In this document: one piece after another, positions 11,769 through 23,033 of the stretch | How the letters are laid out: every line of letters begins with the position of its first letter | Position numbering within the stretch: position 1 is the stretch's first letter | Origin: Coriolopsis trogii | Lineage: Eukaryota; Basidiomycota; Agaricomycetes; Polyporales; Polyporaceae | Assembly (NCBI GenBank): GCA_020543525.1 | Contig: JAHYIO010000023.1 | Coordinates: forward strand, 1,426,001 to 1,490,000 | Direction: 5' to 3' | DNA: 64,000 nt | The notes under the pieces: generated by a model | Databases searched by the model: none | What the model was told of the DNA's origin: nothing | The model's input: the letters and a program-made list of their open reading frames with translations, nothing else | Translations under genes and position numbers: made by a program

Positions 11769-12989
11769 TCAGTTTGCTGGTTGAAACTCTTGGCGCAAAC
11801 TCTGGTACGCCTTGAGGATCTTCCCATGCACCTCGCTGCCCGCCTCAAAGCCAGTGATCTCCGCGACGACTCTCTCGATGCCGTCCGCCTTTATGCGCTT
11901 CTGCAGGTCCGCGCTCTGCTGATCCTCCGAGTTATCGAACAGGAACGCGGCGGCGATGCCCTTGCACAGGTTGTCGGTAGGAAGTCCGTACTCGCGCGCC
12001 ATCGCAAGAGGGCCGAGGAGGCGGTCGCCCTTGGCGAGCTTGCGGAGGGGCTCGCGGCCGACGCGCACGACCTCATCCTTGAGGCGCGGGTTCGCAAAAC
12101 GGTCCATAGTCTTCTCCACGTACGCGCGGTACTCTTCCTCGTCGAATTTATGTTTCCTCCTGAGCGCGGCGCCCGCCTCGTCCCAGAGCGCGGCGCGGAC
12201 GACGGGCCTGATGCGTTCATCGCGGACGGCCTCGTCGACGGTCTTGTGGCGCGCGAGGAAGCCGAGGTAGGCGAGGATGGCGTGTCCGCAGTTGAGCGTG
12301 AAGAGCTTGCGCTCAATGTACGCGTCGAGGTCGGTCGTGAGGTGGACGCCTTTGAGGTCGACGGCGGGGCGGGTGCGCTGGAGCGCGCGCTCGTCGACGA
12401 CCCACTCGTAGAAGCCTTCGACGCCGACGTCGAGCGGGCCGTCCCCGGCCGCGGAGGGGTCGTACGGCGGGACGATGCGGTCGACGGAGCAGTTCGCGAA
12501 GCCGACGTTGTCGTCGACCCAGGACTTGAGGGCGGAGTCGGACCCGATGGCGGAGAGGACGTGGTCGCGGAGGAGGGAAGATTGGTGGATCATGTTCTCG
12601 CAGGCGATGACGTTCATCGGGCCCGCGTCGGCATCGCGGCGCGCGGCGAGACCCTTGGCAATCGTAGTTGCGATCTTCTCGAGGATGGCGGGACCAACGG
12701 CGGTGGTGACGAGGTCGACGGCGGGGTCGGCGAACTCGTGGAGGATGTCGTCTGAGGTGGAGATGACGCCGGAGACGTCACCGACCGTATTGCGCTGGGC
12801 GTCGTCTTGGTCGAGGACGACGACGTCGTAGGTGTCGTGTTGGTTGAGCTGGTCGATGACTTCTTTGTTCACGTCTGCGAAGATGACGTGGTAGCCGGAT
12901 TCGACCAGGAGAGGGCCGATGAAGCCACGGCCTATGTTACCCGCACCAAAATGGATGGCTTTGCGTTCCTTCGAGTTGGATTTTGGCAT
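11769..12989 (-). CDS. mpdA: mannitol-1-phosphate 5-dehydrogenase
   Basis: A single uninterrupted 406-codon frame. The product interconverts fructose-6-phosphate and mannitol-1-phosphate with NAD(H) (EC 1.1.1.17), the phosphorylated branch of fungal mannitol metabolism, presumably in the cytosol. Residues 15-22 are the Rossmann motif GAGNIGRG. The polyol-specific long-chain dehydrogenase catalytic signature Lys-x4-Asn-x2-His is present at about K228, N233 and H236 (KLFTLNCGH). The C-terminal domain (GLPTDNLCKGIAAAFLFDN) is also typical, and the length is close to the usual 385-405. It is intronless, unlike most larger genes here, and strongly GC-biased at third positions. Family assignment is secure; the cellular role (carbon storage, stress or spore metabolism) is inferred from other fungi. 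Confidence 0.97.
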   Translation of the reverse strand: MPKSNSKERKAIHFGAGNIGRGFIGPLLVESGYHVIFADVNKEVIDQLNQHDTYDVVVLDQDDAQRNTVGDVSGVISTSDDILHEFADPAVDLVTTAVGPAILEKIATTIAKGLAARRDADAGPMNVIACENMIHQSSLLRDHVLSAIGSDSALKSWVDDNVGFANCSVDRIVPPYDPSAAGDGPLDVGVEGFYEWVVDERALQRTRPAVDLKGVHLTTDLDAYIERKLFTLNCGHAILAYLGFLARHKTVDEAVRDERIRPVVRAALWDEAGAALRRKHKFDEEEYRAYVEKTMDRFANPRLKDEVVRVGREPLRKLAKGDRLLGPLAMAREYGLPTDNLCKGIAAAFLFDNSEDQQSADLQKRIKADGIERVVAEITGFEAGSEVHGKILKAYQSLRQEFQPAN

Positions 12990-14275
12990 GATTCTATGAC
13001 AATTCCCTGTTCCAACGAGTACGAGTGAGTATGCTTGTCGTGTTCTCGATTGGAGACAAGGACTGACTATGAAAGCTGTATGTCTGTGCCGGGACTGTGG
13101 TTGTGAGTTGGCCTTGATGACTTAGGTCTTGGAGGTGTTAACGTGCTCTATGAGGGGATATATACAGTACGTACCTGGAGGCAGGCCAATGTGGTTCGGG
13201 CTCCCTGATGATGATGTCAGCGCAGGAGTATGCGCCACTGGATACTGCAGCGTCTGCGACCCTCTTGCTATTCATGGACGCGGTGGTCGGCGGTGGACAG
13301 GCTTGCGCACTTCAGAGTCACTTCCTCGTCGCACTGGGTGCGCATCATCATGACCGCATCAGTAATATGCAGTCGCAGTCGCGGTAAGTTGCAAGCGCGG
13401 TGGTCAGCGTCAGAGCAGCTTGCCCTAAACAGAACTCACTGCCATCGGGCCGAAGCGCGCCCAACTGGCCAACATACTCTGCCAACTGGTGCCCAATACG
13501 TCCTCCAATGTATACCGGCACCAGCTACGAAATCCCAATTGGGTGATGAATGGGTCTCGCACGGCGGTACTCTACGTCGTAAGTTCAGTGCTCACTCCAG
13601 GACTCAGTCGGATCTTATCCTTGATTAATATCAGGAGTACGGTAAGCATTAAAGCAAGGTGAGTACTGTGCACAACAGTGTGTCATCATGTAGGTGGTCT
13701 CGTTCTTACGTGGTGAGATGCCAGCTACAAGCACCCTCCACCTCCGAGTGAGGCGGAAACGACTGTTAGCTTCATTCCCACCGGACATCATATTAGGGGG
13801 CAGGCCACCATACCAGGTTCCTAACTTATTGTCGGTTATTGGCAACCGCCCTACTGACCTTGCCCTTGACCATCCAGTATACTATAGTCTTGCAATATCC
13901 TGCTTGCACTCTAGGGCGCCCTTGCCATGCTCCGATACCTCGTGGCTGGTCATATGCGCACCCACTACCTAACTGACAGAGGCTCCGAGATGCCTGCTCG
14001 CCTTTCATGCTGCTTTGTGTCCGATCTTGATCGGCAATGCCCTCTAATGCCCTCCACCCCGCGCTCTAGACTCCTTCATTCTCCACACCGCCGACACTGG
14101 TAAGAGTCGGCCACACCGCCAACGCATTGAACACGTTTCATAATGGACGTGGCCGCCCATCTTCGGCCACCAACAGTGCGAGATATAATGATACAATGGC
14201 CTCTTTACGCATGTCTCTTCATCACTGACTAGCAACATAGTACCAGCAACAATAACCGCCTCTTGCTTGCGAGTA
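12990..14275. other. divergent intergenic region
   Basis: About 1.3 kb between the dehydrogenase start and the tentative gene at 14276. A TATATA-containing stretch at about 13157-13164 (reading TATATATC on the minus strand) lies 170 nt upstream of the dehydrogenase ATG and could be its TATA element. No gene was supported. Confidence 0.35.
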
Positions 14276-15148
14276 ATGATCCCCTCTCCTGCACCAGCCG
14301 TAACATGCCGCAACCTGGCGTTCTGGGCAACGATGGCCGAGGCTCTGCATCTTTCTATGAGCAGGAGGCTGGAACCGGAGTGCTTGACAACGTTCAACGA
14401 GCCTACGAGTCTTCTGTGTACACGGTACGTCGATGGTCGTCATCTATATCTACTGCGGCGTGATGTTCGTGAACACTAAGGATCATTGCTCGTCTTATGT
14501 TTCCAGACTAGAATTTCACGTAAATGGTAGCGCGACTGCCATTCAGACTATGGCAGCATGTTCCGAATGTGTCTCGGACGTCGCGAGCGGTGGCCAACTA
14601 AATTCTCTCCATCGCGGTGGGTCGCTCTCCCTTGCTCGTTGCGCGCGCTCCTTCTTATGCCCCCAGAAGCATGGGAAGACCTGGCGCGAGACTGGCTGCT
14701 CGGCACCTTGGACCACCCATTACTCGCATCCTCATCAGCGATGACGCAGCATCCTCCGTTGTCCTGCTGTGTACATCTCGAAGACGCACCTGACGGCAGC
14801 GGGTGCGGGTGCAGACCCGACCTTCGCGGCGCCTGCCCTTTGGCGTCCCCGTCGGCCGCATCGGCCTCCACGACTACCACCTCCTCAAGCACAAAAGCAA
14901 GCCGTGCGCGACGGCGTTCCGAAGCGTCCAAGGCGCTTGCCATTACTGCCGCGTCCCACCCCATGCCCGCGGACCTCGCCAACCCGTGCCTCGCACCCTA
15001 CTCGTGTCCGAACGTGAACTCGTACGCGGGCACTGCTACCAGCGGCGCGCGAGCGTTCCTCGGCGCTCTCTACGACTCCTTCAGCCTGTGGGAGCTCGTC
15101 AGTCTCGTGTCCGCGATCGCTTGGCTGCTCGTGTGTGTCGTTGCATGA
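14276..15148 (+). CDS. tentative gene with C-terminal hydrophobic segment
   Basis: Proposed three-exon model: 14276-14424, 14507-14616 and 14667-15148. It joins in frame through good splice sites (GTACGT...CCAG and GTGGGT...CCCAG) to about 246 residues. The last exon has strong G/C-ending codon use in this frame. The product contains AWEDLARDWLLGT, a Cys-rich patch (CCVHLED..GCGC), a Ser/Ala/Thr-rich stretch, and ends in a hydrophobic segment (LVSLVSAIAWLLVCVVA) right at the C-terminus, resembling a tail anchor. No known family was recognised. The true start could lie upstream because the frame stays open for about 87 more bases. The antisense frame 14548-14982 is also open, so strand choice is not certain. 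Confidence 0.42.
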
Positions 15149-16371
15149 CGTGTCTGGGACGCGTGGTGGCCCCGCTGCCCGTCACTCGCCGTCGTGGGTG
15201 TCGTTCGCTCTCATGAACTGCGTCCGCACCCGCCCTTGGCAACCGAACCGGACTTTCTCTTGCTTTGTGTCTGTATGACGCGCCGGCACGTTTCGGTGTG
15301 TGTATCCGTTGGGCAGCATGCAGCTGCCTCGCGTTTGTCTGTATTTCTACCATCACTGTATCCGCGTCCATTATACCAACGTTACGAGCCCCATGACTAA
15401 TGAAATCCGTGTTTGCACTGCAGTAGATCCAGCGCGTGCTGATCTTCATTCCCTGGTGTGCAGGAACGTGTACAGCAATTTATCGATAAAACGCCCCGCG
15501 CACCCCTTGACGCCGGCACTCCGGACCTCGCGACGAACACGCTTCGCGGAGGCAATAGATGTGACAGTCAGCACTGCACTCGGTGGTCCCATGCACGCTC
15601 CGCGATCGTCTCAAGGCGGAGAGACTAATACTCTAATGTCCGTTGGACAGTAGCTCGATCGCGAGCGCAACTCGGAGTCCTTGCTGACAGACGTCGACCA
15701 TCTCCGCAGTGCGATCGAACGCGGGGGAAGACTACTTGGACTGGGGACGGAGATGGGATGCGGACGTGACTGCGCGCAATCCTTCGCCGGTACGACCGTA
15801 TGTGGGCCAAGGCAAACGGTCACAATACACGCAGGATAAGGGTCGTCCGGGCAGTCCGTCCTGCTCGCAGGTGCGGAGAACCCGGAACAGAAAGTAAGCT
15901 CGATTGATCGAGGCAGAGGCTATACAAGATATACGCTAGTGCTACACGACCAGTCTACAAGGTTGTCGTTGTCGTTTATGAGGTACATACATCGGCGTCG
16001 GCTTCTTTCGTCTAGTGAGGCATAAAGAGGACATGGATGGTGGCGTGGTGTCGACGCGCGACGAGGCGGGTCTGCTGGAGACTCGACTCGTGCCGGCGCG
16101 CGTCGAATACATAACCCAAGCCCAAGCCTGACCGAGTCGGATAGATAGGGCGCGGTAAGGGCGGGGTGGGGAGTGGGGTCGCGCTCCGGAGCGCGAGTCT
16201 AGGAGAGCATCCGTCCTCCCATGACTGCAGATGGGAGGAGGGCCGGGGGGAGAGAAAGAGAACAAGGAGAACGAGGAAGTAAACCCAGAGGCGCGAGCAA
16301 TAAATAGCCCGAATAAAGACCGCGAAGGAAACGAAGGGGATCTATGGGGAGGGAGTGGCGGTCGAAGGCCT
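15149..16371. other. intergenic region between convergent genes
   Basis: About 1.2 kb with many short ORFs on both strands and no recognisable protein, RNA gene or repeat. The part near 16190-16370 is purine-rich on the plus strand and is probably the 3' UTR of the RlpA-like gene. Confidence 0.4.
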
Positions 16372-16969
16372 TCAGGGCTCGAAGTCCTTGTTCATGTAGT
16401 GCCACGAGACCTTGAGCACCCCGGTGTCGAGGCTGCCGAGCTGCTTGAAGAGCGACGGGCTCATGTCTGCGAACGGAGGCACAAATGCAGTTAGCAACGT
16501 GCGGTGACGGGCGTGAGGACGCGAGGAGACTAAATGACTCACCGATGTCGCCCGCACCGCACCCGGGGCATTCGTCGCGGACCTTTCCGTACGCGCTCTT
16601 GCCATTGGCAGTGTTGGTGATGCGCATCCACTGTGTACGCAAGGACGTACGTCAGTCATTATACTACAGCCGGCGCGGTTCTGGGCGCTCCGTCGCTCAC
16701 CTGGTCGCAGTTCCCGCCAGAACCGTAAATCTTCGAGGAGATGGCCACGATCTTGTCGCTGTCCTGATTCATCTTTCCGCACGCACCGAGGCCGACGTTG
16801 AACCAGGTGCCCTGCAAGTCAGCTTGTAATGAGTATGGAGAACGCTTGGGACGAGACAAAGAACACATACACGACCGGAGTGCGTGACACGCTTCTCGAG
16901 CTCGACCGGAGCAGCGAGGACTGAGCACACAAGTGCGAGAGCGAGGATGAACAAAGTGAAGGGCGACAT
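16372..16969 (-). CDS. secreted RlpA-like double-psi beta-barrel protein
   Basis: Four exons: 16871-16969, 16701-16811, 16543-16630 and 16372-16466. They join in frame to 130 residues. The first 19 residues are a clear signal peptide (SPFTLFILALALVCSVLAA). The rest is one double-psi beta-barrel domain with family landmarks GTWFNVGLGACG, GGNCDQ, then KVRDECPGCGAGDID followed by the MSPSLFKQLG and GVLKVSWHYM motifs. Basidiomycete genomes carry many such small secreted proteins, often annotated as expansin-like, barwin-like or riboflavin aldehyde-forming enzyme homologues. It has no carbohydrate-binding module. The role is probably extracellular (wall or developmental), but no catalytic activity can be read from the sequence. 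Confidence 0.92.
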
Positions 16970-17090
16970 AGTGCCGATGTGTGGAGTGGGCGTCGAGGGA
17001 GGGAGGTGGCGGGGAGGGTACGCTGAGTGGCGGCGGACGGTGGGTAGGCGAGTAGGACTCGTGAGGAAGTCTGAGACGTCGCCCCGAGGT

Positions 17091-17100
17091 CCTTTTTATA
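17091..17100 (-). promoter_or_regulatory. TATA box of the RlpA-like gene
   Basis: The minus strand reads TATAAAAAGG about 120 nt upstream of the ATG at 16969. It is a near-consensus TATA element, typical of highly or conditionally expressed genes for small secreted proteins. Confidence 0.65.
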
Positions 17101-19689
17101 CCTGAGCGCGCATGGGATGCCGCTCTGCAAATGCGTGGCTTACTTCACTTTTCAGGTCCACGGAGGGAGGAGGTGTGTGTGCAAGTGGTGACAAGCCAAG
17201 CCGAAGTCCCCAGCGCCCAAAGTGGGCATGAACGCCAGCAAGGCCGAGACCGAAATGCAGCGCCGGGGTGTGTTGGCCACGATCCGAACCCTGGAAAAAT
17301 TGCCGTCGGCATTTATTGATGATTTGACTTTTGACGTCTGGGGGACGAATCGGGAGAAATGCATGTCGTAAGTCCGGAGGTGGTGTGTGTGGGCGACGGG
17401 CGGGATGATGAGGCGCGTCTCCGGGTGGGCCATGAGACCCGTTGCATGCTGCCTGCTTGAGAACGACTGAAGCAGTCAGATGAACAGCTCCGGCGCGGCG
17501 TCGCGCAGGAGATGGCGCAGCCGGGTGTACAGTCGCACGTCTTCCCCGCAAGATGGCGTAGTTGGAGGTAGACGGGGATGCGGTCCTGGATACGGTGACG
17601 ATGGCAGAGAGCGCCTAGATGGGCTCTAAAATGGTCGCTCACAAAGGAAATCTAATCAGTGAGTAATCCCTCGGCGTCTGCCGCCAGGAACGGGGGTGTC
17701 GGGCTTTGTTTCGGTCCCGGGGAAAGGCAGCGGAGAAATGTTTTTCGCGCACATAGACTTCCAGCAGCGAATAGGAAGACGCAAAAGAATTGGCGTGTAT
17801 ACGCCGAGTCCAGACCCACGGCCACGCCCATGTGCACCATCAAGTTGCGGCGTAAAGTGGGAAGCTCCTGAATAATCACCGGGCAGGTCAGCGGAGAACA
17901 GCCAACAAACACACTCACGACTCACGAGCATGCTGAGCAATGTATCTTGTAAGTATGTAGATCCGAGATGTGGCAGAATTGCAAGCGAACGCCACTCAAA
18001 GTCATCTCTGCGTGGCTTTCCCGTGGTTTGCCACAGAAAGGTTCGATCTCGTCGGCGACACTATTGGTTGACTGCTCGCGGTCTGTGGAAAGTCGGTATG
18101 GGAACAAGTACCTGTCGTCAAGAATGATGAGGGCATTATAGTAGCAAAATGTTGAGGATATTAGTAGCCATCTTAATACTTTTTGATTACGATCCTGACG
18201 GCAGCCCACAGGGACCGCAGGTAAAAACCCCCTGACGTCTCACCGACCGCCTTGGATGGGGCGCGGCACATACTGTAAGTAGGGCGTATACTCCTTGCAG
18301 TAATGGGCTCAATATTAATTCTTGTGGCTGGGTATTGGCGAAGACATATATAATGACGAGAGCGATCGAATGACGTAGAAAGACCCGTCCAACACGGAGC
18401 GGGAAAAGCAGCTTGACCCTGTCGGGACATGGATGACCTGTCTGCCACTTGCTACGCTGTGTGCAATATGCGCCTATCGGAATCAAAGCCTTCAATTAAC
18501 GTGCATGACAAAGGGTTGAGTGCGGAAGTCTGCCTTCCCTTGCCATCGTGAGGCAGCAGCAGAATAGATGCGAATGGGTTTGAATGCGTACCGAGTAGGT
18601 ATGTCGATTTCTTCGCCGTGGATGGTCTGCACGAGTGCTTATCTCTACTTCAGGCCACAATGGTCCACGCGAGAGAGACAATGAATTTGATTGCTGATCG
18701 CGCAGCTACAAGCCGACCATCGTCAAGTATTGTCAGCATACAACCTGTACATCGGCGGAAACCCGATGGGTGAATGGAGCATACGGTTTCTTACTAGTAA
18801 GTATCATCTTTGATCGGCGTGCGAGCCGCATAATAACTCGGTTAAGGATGGGGTACGCACGCTATGAGCCCTCAGCTCGGCGCCGCTCCTTAAGCCCAAA
18901 TATTGGTACTCACAAGTCCAGCTGGATGATATTCAGATTTCATCTAGTGCTTTGGGTTCGCGCAGGCAATGTAGGATTTCGGCTCCACCACCTTGTATAA
19001 GTGACTCTTGGAGCTTGAAGCCTGTTCAATGCCCGTGAAGCCCCGGGTACGCTTGGAATTGCGACCAATGATCTGACACAGGACACTCTAGGACATACCC
19101 ATGCTGGCGCAGGAGATGATTGTCGATCCAGGTGTGACTCCGAAGGCGTAGGATCCGAGATAGACATGCACATTCAAGCTAAGACTGAGGGATGGGGGAA
19201 CAAGAAGGGGTTGGACCTGAGTTGGACTGCGCAAGCCAACCGCCATGCCCGTTGCAAGTTCGGACAAGTCCAAGTCCAGTCTGGGCGCTACGGCTCGGTG
19301 ATCACCGACGCTGCCGCGGCGTGTGATCCAGGGCTACAGTAAGTAACACACTACAGCAAGGTCCAGTGTCCTTGGGAACGACATCTGAAAGTACGGTCTG
19401 AGCTGAGTCTCACTACCTGCTTCAGAACGTTGAGGAACACGCATATCGCACCATTTGCGGAGTGTCCGTCCAGCAAAGTGCCGGTCTCACCTGCCTTATA
19501 TAGCAATGCGGAACGTGATAGCCCGATCAGAATGAAATCGCGATCTAGCGAGCCCGGAAGCGCCGCCACCGCCCTCATTCCTCTCTCTGCTATCGTCTCC
19601 TACCAGCTCGTCTCTCAGACATCTCACTACACGGCCTGAAGTTTGCAACTAACATTGAGACGTGTTCCGTCAACTAGATTGTGGCTAGC
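17101..19689. other. gene-poor intergenic region, 2.6 kb
   Basis: It lies between the divergent RlpA-like and BZZ1 genes. No ORF resembles a known protein. One plus-strand frame from about 19020 to 19340 is open for roughly 107 codons without an ATG at its 5' end and could be an isolated exon or remnant. The last 300 bases should contain the BZZ1 promoter. Confidence 0.4.
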
Positions 19690-22600
19690 ATGAGCGCCAG
19701 CGGCCAGACCTACGGACAACATCTTCCCGTGTGTTGGACTCTCACCCGCTCTAAGGCACCGCCGCGTGACTGCTCAATCCGCCGTTTTTGACAGGATCAA
19801 GTGGAGAAAATAGCCAGTCTAACCGATGCGCAGCTGGAACTCCTTGAAGATGTCAGTCTCACACCCGGAAGGCACACCATAGCCTCAGCCGTGCACGCCT
19901 GATGTCCAACCCTTCCTCAGGTCCGCGAGCTTCATCGAGAGAGAGCAGCTCTTGAGCGCGACTATGCCGCCAAATTGCAGCTGCTCATCAAGAAAGCATC
20001 TGAGAAGAAAGCGAAGAAAATGGCAGCTCTGGTCGTCGGCAATGAGCCCACCAAAGCCTGGGACGAGAACACTATTGGACGAAGGTTTGCCGTTCGTTGA
20101 TCATCACAAGAAGTTCTTGACCTCATGGTTACTTTCTCAGCACTCTAGACAAGGCCTATACGCAGCTCCTCGCCGCTATGTCCGATACCGCCCAGGACCA
20201 CATTAACCTCGCTGATGCTCTCAACCGCCAGGTTATCGAGCCATTGAGGGCCACGGAGCGTCAACACGAGGAATCTAAGAAGGCTGAGATACAATACTAC
20301 CAGAAGCTTCTTGCGGACAGAGACCGCGTATACGCGGATCGCATCAAGGTAGGTCTGATGTCTCAGCCGGGCTGCTTCCTATCATGTCTACACATACTCA
20401 TTTATTGTGCCTACAGAGCAAACAGAAGGCGAGTCTCCTCCGTGGAAAGACCCTTTCGCCCTACTTACGGCCATTCAGTACGATGACGAATGTACGGAAG
20501 CCGATGCGTACCGACAGAAGCAGGTATTACTATTGTCTCCTGCCACCCTGGACAGCCCGTTCTCACACGTATTTACGTATAGGAACGCTCTTCAGACGAC
20601 CGTCATGCAGAACGAGCGGCCCGGCAGTATGAGCAGCAGCATATTGATATGCTTAATAGCAAGAAGTACCTCATCCCCCCTTTTCTCCTCTCGCCAGAGC
20701 AATGAACTCCCACATAGCGCCTATCTCATCTCTATTGCGGTTGCGAATAAGGTGAAGGCGAAGTTTTACGATGGAGACCTTCCCGCGCTCGAGGACGTGA
20801 GTCACGCTCCTGAACCCGCCTGGCCAGACGCCCGCTGACCCGATCGACTACTAGCAATTCCGTGAGTTGACGCCGCACATGCCACGTCGGCAGTGACCAG
20901 TACTCTTACCCTCGGTCAGAGGATCTCCAGACGCGGCTTTTGAACCGGTTCACCAGCATTCTCAAGAGCGCTCAGGACGTCCAGCTGGAACATCTCGAAA
21001 CTTTGCGCACTCACCTTGTCGAGTGCCAGACAGCTCTTGACGGTGTAAACCCTAGTGCAGACCAAGACCTCTTTATCGACTACAACATCTCCCCGTTCTC
21101 TCCGCCAGTCGACTGGAGCTTCGAACCATGCGCTAGCCACTATGATACCGTGAGTTTGGGCTACTCCTAGGCAATACGTCATACAGACCTCGCTGATCGT
21201 TATCAAGGGTGAGATGAGCGTGGAACCGGCCCCCAAGGTTTACCTCCAGAACAGGCTCAACAAGTGCCGCGCCAAGTTCCAAGAGCTCGAACCCGTGCTA
21301 ACCTCAAAACGTAAGTGCAAAACCTTGGTCCGCGTTCCCTCCCTCTTTCGAGCGCTGGCACAACATAACCCCGACCCCGACCCTGACTCCCGTCTTGCGA
21401 CCCTGCAGGCAAAGACACAGAGCAACTTGCGAAGTTAGTCGCAGCATACTCGGCAGATGCGCAATTGGGCAACGCCGACGAGGTGCTTAATGTGCGTATA
21501 TATCTTTTGATGGTGTGCTAGCTCATGTTGCTGATCGTCGTCCTCCCCTTTGCATACCAATGCTGCAAAGAACTACCTCGAGGCTCAGCACCAGTACACC
21601 TTCTATGCAAGTTCTGAAGCCATCTTGACCGCGGAGATAGACACCATATCTTGCGCTCTAGACGGTACGCAATCTCTCCTGAATGTCGTGAAAGTGACCA
21701 TCGCTCTCGTACCCCGTGATCCACGTGTGGAACCTGCACAAACGGTCATTTGTTCACGCTGCGGCCCTGCGCTCATGCGCCCTTACGTTGACAAACATCT
21801 GCTATCACAGGAGACGAAGGTGAACAAAGTCCCCATTCCTTCAAGAGCACTTCTTTCTCCATCCCTGCAACATGTGCCTACTGCAAGGTCAGTGGCAGCA
21901 CCGTAATGCCCAGGCATCGCTCTTACCCGGAATGCCAGTCTTCTATCTGGGGCTTGAGCAAACAGGGAAAGACCTGCAAGGCATGCGGTCTCTCTGTCCA
22001 CTCTAAGTGCGAGCTCAAGGTGGGCGATCTCTTAATTCTATCTTGGCTCAATCGCTCCCACCGCTCATGCGCTCCATAGCTGCCCGCAGACTGCACCGGT
22101 ACCCGTCACGGTGGCCGTGGTCACCATACCTCGGACTCTTTGTCGAGCATTGCTAGCATTTCCAGGTCGTCTTCCGTCATCTCGCACTCGGAGTCAAGAC
22201 GTCGGTTCCCGCTTCTCGTATTTTACCAACCGCCCATGCATCAACTGATCTTCCACTGATAGTAACCGCTGGACAAGCAACCCCAACGCCATCGTCATTT
22301 GCTCCCTCGTCCCACAGCGCAGAAGACAGCTCTCCGATCGCCCGGGTCCTCTTTGACTTCACCCCGACGTCTCCGTACGAGCTGGCTGTATTCGGTATGT
22401 GCACAACCCTTCACATCGTCGCGGTGTTTGAGCCTACGCTGGCCGTGTAGCCGACAGCACGGTCCGTGTGCTAGAGGAAGATGATGGCTCTGGCTGGGTC
22501 AAGGTCGCCGATGATTCCGGAGGCAAAGGTCTCGTTCCAGCATCCTACATCGAAATGGTAGATGGTGCACAGACGCCTAGAAGCCACACGCCGTCGCTCA

Positions 22601-23033
22601 GCCATCAGCAGACGTCTCACGAATACGGTAAGTTTTCGCTCGCGTGTGCAACGAGGCTTTTCCTGCCGTTCTGGGCTCATTGGTCCGGTTCCACCTCTTA
22701 TCATCCGCAGTGCGCGGCATCTATGCGTACCAGGCTCAAGGCCCAGACGAGATCGACGTCGAAGTAGGCAAGACGATCCAGCTTACCACTGGGGCGAACG
22801 GCGGACGCAATTACGCCGAGGGTTGGTGGGAAGGTAGGGGCGGCCTCGTCGGACTTGAGCTCTCTTCACCGGCGAGTACTTGCTGATGGGGCTCCTTTTG
22901 TCCCCGACGTAGGCATAGATGCAAATGGGAAGCAAGGGATATTCCCAAGCAACTACGTAAGGCAACGTTTGATCGCTCTCGGGCCGTATGGTATCTGAGC
23001 TTTATTCCGCTGCAGGTGGAGGAAGTGCAGTAA
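19690..23033 (+). CDS. BZZ1: Bzz1-like F-BAR / C1 / double SH3 protein
   Basis: An intron-rich gene whose exons assemble into the exact domain order of yeast Bzz1, an activator of WASP/Arp2/3 actin assembly at endocytic sites. First is an F-BAR domain (about 19690-21440) with coiled-coil blocks such as LHRERAALERDYAAKL and KSKQKYDDECTEAD. Then a C1 zinc finger (about 21828-22090) keeps every ligand: His-x12-Cys-x2-Cys-x13-Cys-x2-Cys-x4-His-x2-Cys-x7-Cys. Two SH3 domains follow, one starting VLFDFTPTSPYELAV (about 22345) and one starting VRGIYAYQAQGPDEIDV (about 22710), ending in the canonical FPSNYVEEVQ before the TAA at 23031. The gene has a 12-nt exon (20417-20428) followed by a GC-AG intron (20429-20478). 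The F-BAR part should bind curved membrane, the SH3s proline-rich actin regulators. Some boundaries between 20700 and 21500 were not checked base by base. Confidence 0.93.

Noticed and set aside
11574..12755. Plus-strand 393-codon ORF
   Set aside because: It mirrors the mannitol-1-phosphate dehydrogenase gene on the other strand. The real gene has a clear family match; this one has none.
12990..14000. Possible gene in the spacer upstream of the dehydrogenase (for example ORF 13230-13628)
   Set aside because: No consistent frame, splice sites or recognisable protein could be found.
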